Positions 34,667 to 42,431 of a DNA stretch of 64,000 bases are shown piece after piece. The stretch lies in assembly GCF_016863255.1 (NCBI RefSeq), contig NZ_BOON01000028.1, positions 62,001 to 126,000 of the forward strand, given 5' to 3'. How positions within the stretch are numbered: position 1 is the first letter of the stretch; every line of letters begins with the position of its first letter. A program made the translations under genes and the position numbers. The notes beneath the pieces were generated by a model. That model did not search any database. It was given only the letters and a program-made list of their open reading frames with translations, and was not told the origin of the DNA. The DNA comes from Planosporangium mesophilum. Its GTDB lineage: Bacteria; Actinomycetota; Actinomycetes; Mycobacteriales; Micromonosporaceae.

Positions 34667-35358
34667 CGGCCACCCCGCAGGACGAAGACCAGGACGAGGA
34701 TGCTCACCAGGACCGAGACGAGGCTCAGCGCGGCGGCGGCGCGGGACCACGGGTCGGTCGGGGCGACGACGACCTGCGGCACCGCAGCGGCGGCGGGCGG
34801 CGCGACGGGCTGCGTCGCCGTGGCGGCCGGGGACGCTACGGCCGGTGGAACCGCGCTGTTCACCGGGGACGGGGCGGCGGCCGGAGCCGCTGCCGCCACC
34901 TCGACCGGCCTGCCGTTGAGCGCGCTGTCGAGGTTGCGGGCGAACTCGGCGGTGACCTTGCCTGCCTGGCGCGAGACGACCTTCTGCCCGACGCTGCCGA
35001 GCGCACCGGCGAGCACGACGTCGCCCTCGACGACGACCCCCGTGGCGCTGCCGCCCGCCGGGGCGAGCTGCACGCTGACACCGGCCCGCACGTTGCCGAG
35101 CGCGCCCTTGACGGTACGCCCGGTCGCGGTGAAGGCGATCAGCTCACCCGGCACCCGCTCATTGATCTTGATCTTGGCGTCGAACGTGGCCTTCATCGGG
35201 CCGAGGCTCTGGGTGGCCCGCACGTTGACGTTGTCCGGGTCGACCACGGTCACGTTCTCGACGCCCGGCAGGCACGCCGCGACCCGCTCGGGCTGCTCGA
35301 AAAAGTCCCATACGTCGCCGACCGGCTTGGCGACCTGGAACTCCTCGCGAAGCTTCAT
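34663..35358 (-). CDS. SRPBCC (CoxG-like) subunit with C-terminal membrane anchor
   Basis: This is a 231-residue protein. Residues 1-150 have the CoxG/SRPBCC pattern (MKLREEFQVAKPVGDVWDFF, CLPGVENV, LGPMKATFDAKIKI). A Pro/Ala-rich linker follows, then a hydrophobic helix at about 205-227 ending RGGR, so it is probably tethered to the inner face of the membrane. In the 3-hydroxypyridine dehydrogenase system the SRPBCC part is a separate subunit, which matches. It overlaps the FAD subunit gene by ATGA. Confidence 0.85.
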   Translation of the reverse strand: MKLREEFQVAKPVGDVWDFFEQPERVAACLPGVENVTVVDPDNVNVRATQSLGPMKATFDAKIKINERVPGELIAFTATGRTVKGALGNVRAGVSVQLAPAGGSATGVVVEGDVVLAGALGSVGQKVVSRQAGKVTAEFARNLDSALNGRPVEVAAAAPAAAPSPVNSAVPPAVASPAATATQPVAPPAAAAVPQVVVAPTDPWSRAAAALSLVSVLVSILVLVFVLRGGR

Positions 35359-36245
35359 GCTGTATCTCCTCGGAGCGGGGCGTCGCGCAGCGGGGTTTCG
35401 CGCAGCTGCGTGAGCACCCGGCGGACGTGGATGGGGACCAGGTGGCGGCGGTACTCGGCCGACGCCCGGATGTCCGTCGGCGGGTCGATGGCCTCGACGG
35501 CCAGTTCCGCGGCGGCCCGGATGGCGTCGTCGGACAGGTCGCTGCCTTCCAGCGCGGCGCCCGAACCGGAAGCGAGCACCGGAGTGTCGTTGACGCCGCC
35601 GAGCCCGATCCGCACGTCGCGCCAGCGGCCGTCCGCGTCGCGGTCTCCGGTGGCGAGGACGCTGACCACGGCGAAGTCGTTGTGCCGCCGGGTGACCTCG
35701 GTGAAGGCGAAGTGCTGTGGCGCCCTCGGGAAGACGACCTCGGTCAACAGCTCCTCGACGTCGAGGGTGGCGGCGTAGGAGCTCTCGTAGAGCTCGGGCA
35801 GCGGGATCTCGCGTACCCCGTCCGGCCCGACCACGCGTACGGTCGCGCCGAGCACGAGACACGCGAGCGGCATCTCGCCGGTCGGGTCGCCCTGCACGAG
35901 GCTGCCGCCGATGGTGCCGCGATTGCGGACCTGGCGGTCGCCGATGTACCGGACGATGTGTGCCAGCACCGGCAACCGCTCGGCGATGACGGGCAACCGC
36001 TCGATCTCCGAGTAGCGCACCAGCGCACCCAGGATCGTGCGGTCGCCGTCCTCGCGGATCCGGGCCAGCTCGTCGATGCCGTTGATGTCGACCAGGGCGA
36101 GCGGACGCCACAGCCGCATGTTCATCATGGGCACCAGGCTCTGACCGCCGGCGATCACCCGGGCGCCGCCACCGTACTCGTCGAGGAAGGTGACGGCCTC
36201 GCCGATCGACGACGGCCGGTGGTACTGGAAGTACGGAGCCTTCAC
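35355..36245 (-). CDS. FAD-binding subunit of molybdenum hydroxylase (CoxM-like)
   Basis: This 296-residue protein has the CoxM FAD motifs ARVIAGGQSLVPMMNMR (AGGQSL) near residue 33 and TIGGSLVQGDPTGEMP (TIGGxxxxxDP) near residue 115, with a CO-dehydrogenase flavoprotein C-terminal domain. It accepts electrons from the 2Fe-2S subunit. The GTG start at 36245 overlaps the upstream gene by GTGA. It completes the Mo/FeS/FAD/SRPBCC set of the operon. Confidence 0.92.
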   Translation of the reverse strand: MKAPYFQYHRPSSIGEAVTFLDEYGGGARVIAGGQSLVPMMNMRLWRPLALVDINGIDELARIREDGDRTILGALVRYSEIERLPVIAERLPVLAHIVRYIGDRQVRNRGTIGGSLVQGDPTGEMPLACLVLGATVRVVGPDGVREIPLPELYESSYAATLDVEELLTEVVFPRAPQHFAFTEVTRRHNDFAVVSVLATGDRDADGRWRDVRIGLGGVNDTPVLASGSGAALEGSDLSDDAIRAAAELAVEAIDPPTDIRASAEYRRHLVPIHVRRVLTQLRETPLRDAPLRGDTA

Positions 36246-37324
36246 GACCCGGCCTTCGTGGCGAGCTTGCCGCCGGAGAATCGCATCAGGACGTGGTCGA
36301 CGGCCGACTTCTTCTCCAGGATCGGCGCCTCGGGCCTGCGCTGGCTCCAGACCGTCTCCGGCCGTACCTGCAGGACGTGCACGTCGCCGGCCTCGGAGAT
36401 CGCCCACTCGATGTCCTGCGGTGCGCCCCGGTGCCGCTCGATCCGCTTGGCGAGCTGCGCGAGCTGATCGATGTGCTCGTCCTCCAGGCAGGGCGCGTCA
36501 CACCGGTCGGGATGCACCGGCACCATCCCGACGGCCTTGGTGGACGGGTCGAAGCGGTACTGCACCTCCTGCCGGCTCAGCGCCCGGGTGACCACCTCGA
36601 AGGTCACCTTGTCCACCACGTACCGGGTCGGGGTGATGTCGCCCTTCACGACGCCCTCCCCGAGGCCCCAGCAGCCCTCGATCACGACTTTCGAGCGGTC
36701 ACCGGTGACCGGGTCGAGGGTGAACATGACCCCGGCCGAGCGGGCGTCCACCATCTGCTGCACGCCGACGCAGATGCCGTGGTCGGCGGTCACGACGGAG
36801 GCGCCGCCGTCGGGCCGGTAGGTGAGCACCGCGGTGCCGAACATGCCGGCCCAGCACTTGCGCAGGTAGGTCAGCACCTCGTCGGCGCCCCGCACCCACA
36901 GGTAGGTGTCGTACTGGCCGGCGAAGCTCGCTCCGGCCAGGTCCTCGGACTCGCCGCTGGAGCGCACCGCCACCGGCAGCGCCTCGATGCCGGTACGCCG
37001 CTCGAGTTCGGCGTACGCCCCGCGCACGGCCTCCTCCAGATCGGCGGGGAGCGGCGCGGCCTCGATCTCGGCGGTGAACCCGGCGCTGAGCGCGCTGACC
37101 GTGGCGAGGTCGGCGGTCGCCGCCTGCTCCCGTACCTGCCGGGCCCGATCGGCCAGCCCCGCCGCCTCGAGGAAGTGCCGGTACGCGGTGGTGGTGATAC
37201 CGAAGCCGGGCGGTACCGCGAAGCCGGCCTCGGTCATCTCCGCCAGGCTGCCGAACTTGCCGCCCAGCAGCCGACTGCCCGGAGCGGCCGGGTCGTCGAT
37301 CCACAGAACATGGGGGGATGTCAC
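36242..37324 (-). CDS. PEP-synthase-type ATP-binding subunit (phenylphosphate synthase beta-like)
   Basis: This 360-residue protein corresponds only to the N-terminal ATP/pyruvate-binding domain of PEP synthase or PPDK. It has GGKFGSLAEMTEAGFAVPPG near the N-terminus, AVRSSGESEDLAGASFAGQY in the ATP site, and the QDIEWA and QVRPET ends. It lacks the swivelling His domain, which is in the next gene. Its size (about 39 kDa) matches the small subunit of phenylphosphate synthase. It would transfer phosphate from ATP to the His of its partner. The GTG start overlaps the partner gene by GTGA. Confidence 0.88.
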   Translation of the reverse strand: MTSPHVLWIDDPAAPGSRLLGGKFGSLAEMTEAGFAVPPGFGITTTAYRHFLEAAGLADRARQVREQAATADLATVSALSAGFTAEIEAAPLPADLEEAVRGAYAELERRTGIEALPVAVRSSGESEDLAGASFAGQYDTYLWVRGADEVLTYLRKCWAGMFGTAVLTYRPDGGASVVTADHGICVGVQQMVDARSAGVMFTLDPVTGDRSKVVIEGCWGLGEGVVKGDITPTRYVVDKVTFEVVTRALSRQEVQYRFDPSTKAVGMVPVHPDRCDAPCLEDEHIDQLAQLAKRIERHRGAPQDIEWAISEAGDVHVLQVRPETVWSQRRPEAPILEKKSAVDHVLMRFSGGKLATKAGS

Positions 37325-39195
37325 TTCTCGGCCTCCTCGAGGATCCGCACGGTGCCCTGGTTGCCGTCGACCTCGACGAGCTGGCCGGTCTTGATGGTGA
37401 TCGTGGCGAACCCGGTGCCGACGACGGCCGGCAGGCCGTACTCGCGGGACACGATGGCGGTGTGCGCCATGATGCCGCCGACGTCGGAGACCGCGGCGCC
37501 GAGCTTGGAGAACACCGGTGCCCAGCTCGGCGCGGTGATGCGGCAGATCAGGATGTCGCCCTGTTCGACCTCGTGGATCTGCTCCGGGTCGGTGATGACG
37601 CGGGCCCGGCCGGTCACCTTGCCTGGCGAGGCGGCCACGCCCCGCAGGACACCGCTGCCCTCGCCGTCGGCGCCGACGCCGAGCCACTCCTGCACGCTCT
37701 CCGGCGTGATGCCCCAGAGCATGACGGTCAGCGGCTCGGTGATCTCCTCCGGCGGTACGCCCAGCGCCGGCGGCGGCGACCAGGTGGACAGGGTCTCGCG
37801 GATGGCCCGGCGGCGGGCGATCTCGGGGCGCCAGTAGGTGACGCCGCGGGCCTCGGTACCGGTGGCCCAGCCGATGATCAGGTCGTACAGCGCGCTGTAC
37901 ACCTCGTTGCGGTGCAGGAAGAAGATGTCCTCGTGGTCGTCGAAGAAGTTGTGCGCCACGAAGACCTCGCCGAGCTGACGCACCTTCGACCAGAACAGCG
38001 AGTGGTGCCAGTGCTCGACGTAGAAGTTGTGGTTCTCCACGAACGGGAAGACCTTGCGCGCGATCTCGACCAGGCCGTCGAAGGCCTCGCGGTCCTCGTC
38101 GCTCGGCAGGTAGGAGCGGTACTCGCCGGTGACGCGGGTGCGCTCGGCGAGGATCGCGTCGAGCGGACGGCGGATGTCCTCACCGCGGGTCAACGCCTCG
38201 ATGTAGCCGCGCATGGCGGTGAACGGCAGGCGCAGGTCGTCGATCCAGGCCCGGTCGCTGTGGGTGTAGCCGGCGCCGGTGGAGAACCAGAACCACGGCT
38301 CCTTGGCCTGCTCGAACGCGGCCAGCCACTGCTCGCCGCTCGCGTGCGCGCCGATGGCGGCGAGCGCGGCGTGCGGGTCCTCGTGGGAGGTGATCACCTC
38401 GGCCAGGTCCAGCTCGACCGCTAGCTTCGCCAGCTTGCGGACCTCGTCGTCCGGACGGAACAGCAGGATGTCGATGCCGGACACCATGCTGGCGACGGTC
38501 TGGTCGGTGATGCCGGGGAACGCCTGCTGGCAGAACTCCCGGAAGGTCAGGTAGGCGCCGTACCCGAGGTTGAGCATCTCGAAGTGGTACGAGCCCATCT
38601 CGAACAGGTTGTGGATCAGGTCGCCATAGCTGGTGAGCAGCCGGTACGACGAGTACGTACCCGTGTGCTCGAACACGCTGCTCTCGGGCTCCATGTCCGG
38701 CAGCGGCGCGAAATCGATCGCCTTCAGCCGCTCGATGCAGTCCTTGGCCTTGACTTCCCACTTGTCATAGATCTCGTCCCAGTTGCCGTAGTAGTGGCCG
38801 GCGCGGACGCCGAACACCTCCGCCCGGCGTGCGATCTCCTCGGGGTCGGTGACCGCGTTGGGGCTGACGTAGAGGTAGCCGTTGATGATGCGGTGATCGA
38901 TGCCGAGGGCCGGCGGGACCGGCCAGACCCGGGTCGACATCTGGCTGACCGCGACCCACCAGTTCTCGGTCATGATGGTGTCGAACGGGTACAGCGGCTC
39001 GGGGTTGTGCATCCCGTCGAAGAACCAGAACTTGCCGTCGTCCCGGGCGCGGCGGTCCTCGCTCAGCAGCGCGTAGTAGGGGTAGAGGCTTTCCCAGCCC
39101 TCCGCACCCGCCGGGGCCTCGATGTCGAAGGGACTGGTGAACCGGGCAGCGTCGTCCTGCCCTGCCCCTGATGGGTTCTCGTTCGTGACGGTCAT
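37321..39195 (-). CDS. PEP-utilizing swivelling-His subunit (phenylphosphate synthase alpha-like)
   Basis: This 624-residue protein has a C-terminal PEP-utilizer mobile domain with GGIMAHTAIVSREYGLPAVV, in which His578 is the phosphocarrier. Residues 1-480 form a separate domain rich in aromatic residues, not the PEP/pyruvate barrel of PEP synthase, and probably the phenolic or hydroxypyridine binding part. About 70 kDa, it matches the large subunit of phenylphosphate synthase. In the Ensifer 3hpd cluster such a pair is reported to be needed for hydroxypyridine dehydrogenase activity. It probably phosphorylates the ring hydroxyl of 3-hydroxypyridine (inference). Confidence 0.85.
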   Translation of the reverse strand: MTVTNENPSGAGQDDAARFTSPFDIEAPAGAEGWESLYPYYALLSEDRRARDDGKFWFFDGMHNPEPLYPFDTIMTENWWVAVSQMSTRVWPVPPALGIDHRIINGYLYVSPNAVTDPEEIARRAEVFGVRAGHYYGNWDEIYDKWEVKAKDCIERLKAIDFAPLPDMEPESSVFEHTGTYSSYRLLTSYGDLIHNLFEMGSYHFEMLNLGYGAYLTFREFCQQAFPGITDQTVASMVSGIDILLFRPDDEVRKLAKLAVELDLAEVITSHEDPHAALAAIGAHASGEQWLAAFEQAKEPWFWFSTGAGYTHSDRAWIDDLRLPFTAMRGYIEALTRGEDIRRPLDAILAERTRVTGEYRSYLPSDEDREAFDGLVEIARKVFPFVENHNFYVEHWHHSLFWSKVRQLGEVFVAHNFFDDHEDIFFLHRNEVYSALYDLIIGWATGTEARGVTYWRPEIARRRAIRETLSTWSPPPALGVPPEEITEPLTVMLWGITPESVQEWLGVGADGEGSGVLRGVAASPGKVTGRARVITDPEQIHEVEQGDILICRITAPSWAPVFSKLGAAVSDVGGIMAHTAIVSREYGLPAVVGTGFATITIKTGQLVEVDGNQGTVRILEEAEK

Positions 39196-39857
39196 GCCGG
39201 CACCTCCGCGTCTGAAGGGGTCGAGGTCGGAAGGCCCCGCACGTACGCGAGAGCCTCATCAAGATCAATAACGTCCGCGTATTTCGCGTTCATGTCGAAC
39301 AGGTTCGCGTCGTGTGGCGCCTGCGCCCGGTCGGCGACGCACTGCCGCGGCACGAGCGTCGGATAGCCGCTCTGCACGGCGTCCACGACGCTGGCCCGGA
39401 CACAGCCGCTGGTTGTAGCGCCCGTGACGATCAGGGTGTCGATCCGCAGACCGGCCAGCATCGACGCCAGCGGCGTACCGAAGAATGCCGAAGCGCCGGT
39501 CTTGACAACGATCGCCTCGTCCTCCCGAGGCGACAGCCGGGTATCGATCTCGACCAGGCGACTGCCGGCCTCCAGGGCCGCCATGCCGCGGGCCTTCTTG
39601 AGCCATTCCACCGAGGCCAGCTGGCCCTTGTCGTACGCGATCGTCGTGAAGACGACCGGAACGTCCTTGTCGCGCGCGGCGTCGAGCAGCTGCCGCGTCG
39701 CATCGATCTGCGCGCTCATGTCGGCGCCGGTCGGATAGGCCGGATCGGTGAAGCCGTAGCTGAAGTCGACGACCAGAACGGCCGGTCGCACTCCACGCCG
39801 CACCGGTGCACCGAACCCGGCGCGGTCGTACGTGGCAAGCGTTTCAGGGTCCACCAC
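39192..39857 (-). CDS. Isochorismatase-family amidase (maleamate amidohydrolase, NicF-like)
   Basis: This 221-residue cysteine hydrolase has triad Asp31 (VVDFSYGF), Lys119 (VVKTGAS) and Cys152 (TTSGCVRAS). It would hydrolyse maleamate to maleate and ammonium, the step between the deformylase and the isomerase. The GTG at 39857 is preferred: AGGAG lies 6 nt upstream; a GTG at 39854 and an ATG at 39911 are alternatives. First gene of the operon, it overlaps the PEP-utilizing gene by ATGA. Confidence 0.88.
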   Translation of the reverse strand: MVDPETLATYDRAGFGAPVRRGVRPAVLVVDFSYGFTDPAYPTGADMSAQIDATRQLLDAARDKDVPVVFTTIAYDKGQLASVEWLKKARGMAALEAGSRLVEIDTRLSPREDEAIVVKTGASAFFGTPLASMLAGLRIDTLIVTGATTSGCVRASVVDAVQSGYPTLVPRQCVADRAQAPHDANLFDMNAKYADVIDLDEALAYVRGLPTSTPSDAEVPA

Positions 39858-40118
39858 GGGGTGCTCCTGGAAGTGAATTGATCGAAAGTATTGCGACCCG
39901 ATGGCATGCATGTATACCGTCCGCCCACATCGTTGTCTAGGGATCTCCAGCGAGTCGCGGTCTCGCCCGGAGCCCTCGGAGAGCTCGCACCGGGCCCTGG
40001 GAGAACGGAGAACCGGCACGGCACCAGGCAATACCTTGGCGAGTTCGGCAACCGCGGCCAACGCCCGAATTCACCCCCCGCCCGCACGAAGCGGGCGCCG
40101 CCTCGTTGAGGGAGAGCA
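39858..40118. promoter_or_regulatory. Divergent promoter region of the hydroxypyridine locus
   Basis: This 261-bp region lies between the minus-strand operon and the plus-strand Amt-like gene. It contains an AT-rich patch at 39904-39918 (GCATGCATGTATACC), in which GTATAC is palindromic and TATACAT reads as a -10 box on the minus strand. FCD-type GntR proteins often bind such TATAC-centred sites, so this is the likely target of the linked GntR regulator (inference). Confidence 0.45.
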
Positions 40119-41534
40119 ATGAAGTCATTCCCGGAGCAGGTGTCAACGGAAGTCCTACTCTTAGCCTTCCTGTACACGCTTGCCGCATTCGCTGTCATCG
40201 TCGTCATCCTGGGGCTGGGCCTCATCGACATGGGGCTCGTCCGGCGGCGCAACGTGCTCGACACCTGGGTTCAGAAGATCACGGCCGCCATGATCGGTGG
40301 CGTGGGTACCCTGCTGGGCGGATACGCGATCTGGCAGTGGTCGTTCAACCAGGCCTTCGGCGTGCCGGACCCGCTGAGGACGGCCGTCAAGGACTGGTGG
40401 ATCGCGGGGAGCCTCGCGTCCACGCCGGCCGTCCACATTGATCCGAAGATCGCGCCCGAGGCCGATGTCCTGCAGGTCTTCCTGGTCTTCTTCGTGACGT
40501 TCTCGATGGCCGCGATGGCGCTCATCCACACCGGCGTGGTGGAGCGCGCGAAGGCCAGGCCGTTGTACATCATGTCGTTCGTGGTCGGCGCGGTGCTGTC
40601 GCCGCTCGTGGGCTACCTGTGCTGGGGCTCGGTGTCCCCGCTGACCAACCGGGGGGTGCACGACTTCGACGGCGTCTTCCCGCTGTACGTCTTCGCGGGT
40701 ACCTGGGTGCTGGTCATGGCGTGGCGGATCGGCCCGCGTCTCGGCGCGTTCACACCGCACGCGAGCGGCGCGAAGCCGGTGCCGCACAACGTCGGTTTCG
40801 TGGCGGCCGGGGTCCTGCTCATCACCTTCGCGGCCCCGTTCGTCGCACTCGGCTCCGGGTACGCGGTGCCGGGCAAGGGCTTCTTCGGCATCTCCTACAC
40901 CGAGAGCGGCTTCGGGCTCGTCGTCACGAACGTGATCGCCGGCCTCATCGGCGGCGGGCTCATGGGCGCGGCCATCGCGTACAAGCGGCGCGAACCGAGC
41001 TGGACGTTCCTCGGCCCGATCGCCGGCATGGTCATCAACGGCACCCTGTTCGACGTCGGCACGCCGTTGAAGTGCCTGCTCGTCGGCCTGCTCGGGCCGC
41101 TGGTCGGCCTGGGCACCACGGCCGTCCTGCGCCGCCTGCGCATCGACGAGCCCAAGGTCCTCCCGCTCGCGTTCGGCCCGGGCATCGTCGGCGCCATCCT
41201 CACCGGCTTCATCGCGTGGGGTACTCCGACCGGCGGCTTCCCCGGGCTGGAGGGCGAGTACGCGCTCGGCCACGCGGTCATCACCCCGTGGTGGCAGCTG
41301 GTCGGCGTCCTCGCCGCCATGGCCACCGCCGGCATCCCGTGCCTGATCATGTGCTTGGTCTTCGAGCGCTTCGGGGGTTTGAGGGTCAGCGAGGAGACCG
41401 AGGTCATCGGCCTCGACGCCGCCCACTGGGGTACCACCAACTTCGGCGACGACCTGGACCCGCCGGCGATCCCGGTACCGGGTGAGGGTGCAGCGGTTCA
41501 CGTGGCACCACAGCCCGTCGGCTCTGCGGGGTAG
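40119..41534 (+). CDS. Amt/Rh-superfamily-like transporter lacking the twin histidines
   Basis: This 471-residue protein has about 11 membrane helices, ending in a cytoplasmic tail LRVSEETEVIGLDAAHWG that is typical of ammonium transporters. By eye alignment to AmtB, the pore His of the VVHIN segment is Tyr in FPLYVFAG, and the pore His of VFGVHG is Ala or absent in VLPLAFGPG. It is therefore unlikely to be an ordinary ammonium channel. Divergent from the catabolic operon, it may import the hydroxypyridine or export an amine. AGGGAGAG precedes the ATG. A strong terminator follows. Confidence 0.8.
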   Translation: MKSFPEQVSTEVLLLAFLYTLAAFAVIVVILGLGLIDMGLVRRRNVLDTWVQKITAAMIGGVGTLLGGYAIWQWSFNQAFGVPDPLRTAVKDWWIAGSLASTPAVHIDPKIAPEADVLQVFLVFFVTFSMAAMALIHTGVVERAKARPLYIMSFVVGAVLSPLVGYLCWGSVSPLTNRGVHDFDGVFPLYVFAGTWVLVMAWRIGPRLGAFTPHASGAKPVPHNVGFVAAGVLLITFAAPFVALGSGYAVPGKGFFGISYTESGFGLVVTNVIAGLIGGGLMGAAIAYKRREPSWTFLGPIAGMVINGTLFDVGTPLKCLLVGLLGPLVGLGTTAVLRRLRIDEPKVLPLAFGPGIVGAILTGFIAWGTPTGGFPGLEGEYALGHAVITPWWQLVGVLAAMATAGIPCLIMCLVFERFGGLRVSEETEVIGLDAAHWGTTNFGDDLDPPAIPVPGEGAAVHVAPQPVGSAG

Positions 41535-41544
41535 CACGAGCACG

Positions 41545-41576
41545 CCCCGGAGGGCCGGTGGACCGGTCCTCCGGGG
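41545..41576 (+). terminator. Hairpin terminator after the Amt-like gene
   Basis: Two 14-nt arms (41545-41558 and 41563-41576) pair with one G-U and a TGGA loop, 10 bp after the stop codon. There is no T tract. Confidence 0.8.
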
Positions 41577-41633
41577 CTGCCCTCGTCACTACGGCACCAC
41601 CGCCGCGCTACCAGCCCGTATCCTGATGCTGAC

Positions 41634-42359
41634 GTGGCACCGAGGGCACCGTTCGACCCCGAGCCGTTACGGATGGAGAGCAGCAACCCTATGGACTTGT
41701 CGGCGGCGACCCCGCCCCTGGCCCAGCGGACAAGCGAGGGCGTCGCGCGGATCTTGCGAGACGCCATCCTGGCCGGGCAGTTGAAGCCCGGGCAGCCGCT
41801 CCGGGAGAGACTTCTCGCGGAGGAGCTCGGCATCAGCCGTACCCCGATCCGGGAAGCACTCTTCATCCTCCAGGGTGAGGGACTGGTCGATCTCATCCCC
41901 AACCGCGGCGCCACGGTGCGGGCGGTCACCGCCCGTGACATCGCCCAGATCTACGCGCTCCGCGCGGTCATCGAGGCGCACGCGGCCCGGATGGCCGCGG
42001 AGAGTCATACGGAGCGTGATCTCGAGCAGATGGAGGAGGCGTACGCGCGGCTACGCCGGCTCGGTGCCCGGGCCACCGCCGCCGACCAGGCACACGCCGA
42101 CCTCCACTTCCACAGCTGTATCAGTGTGGCCACCGGCAGTGACCTCCTGCAGACCATCTCGCGTCAGGTGCTCGCCGTGACGGCGAGCTACCGCTCGCAC
42201 TACGCCTACCGCGCGGAGCAGATCAAGGCCGCCAACCAGCAACACCGGGCGATCCTCGACGCGCTCCGCGACCGGGACGGCGACCTCGCCGCGAAGCTGG
42301 TCGGCGAGCACATCAGCTGGTCCAGCCACGTCGCCCTGGAGCACTTCGGCTCTTCGTGA
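41634..42359 (+). CDS. GntR family regulator, FCD type
   Basis: This 241-residue regulator has an N-terminal winged helix (RTSEGVARILRDAILAGQLK, ELGISRTPIREALFILQGEG) and an all-helical FCD ligand-binding domain with the metal-site histidines in HADLHFHSCI and HRAILDAL. The GTG at 41634 lies 9 nt after a TATCCT -10 box; an ATG at 41673 is an alternative start. It lies downstream of the Amt-like gene but beyond its terminator, and probably controls the hydroxypyridine operon. The inducer may be a pathway acid such as maleamate or fumarate (inference). Confidence 0.9.
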   Translation: MAPRAPFDPEPLRMESSNPMDLSAATPPLAQRTSEGVARILRDAILAGQLKPGQPLRERLLAEELGISRTPIREALFILQGEGLVDLIPNRGATVRAVTARDIAQIYALRAVIEAHAARMAAESHTERDLEQMEEAYARLRRLGARATAADQAHADLHFHSCISVATGSDLLQTISRQVLAVTASYRSHYAYRAEQIKAANQQHRAILDALRDRDGDLAAKLVGEHISWSSHVALEHFGSS

Positions 42360-42406
42360 TCACTGGGAGTCTGCGGCGCCATGACGCCGCAGACTCCCGG
42401 TGATCA
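42357..42406. terminator. 22-bp bidirectional hairpin terminator
   Basis: Arms at 42357-42378 and 42385-42406 pair over 22 bp with a single G-U, around a 6-nt loop. The gntR stop codon is the first base triplet of the stem. It separates convergent gntR and the PIG-L gene. Confidence 0.9.
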
Positions 42407-42431
42407 GGAGGGGACGCCGTCGGGTACGGGA

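Noticed and set aside
28432-36245. Aerobic CO dehydrogenase (coxMSL)
   Set aside because: The subunits share folds, but the large-subunit active-site loop reads GAYRGYGQPE and lacks a CoxL-type AYxCSFR motif, and the surrounding genes are pyridine-catabolic.
28432-39857. Nicotinate (nic) degradation as the primary role of the operon
   Set aside because: The lower pathway is shared, but no NicC-type 6-hydroxynicotinate monooxygenase is present, while the separate SRPBCC subunit and the PEP-synthase-like pair fit the 3-hydroxypyridine type.
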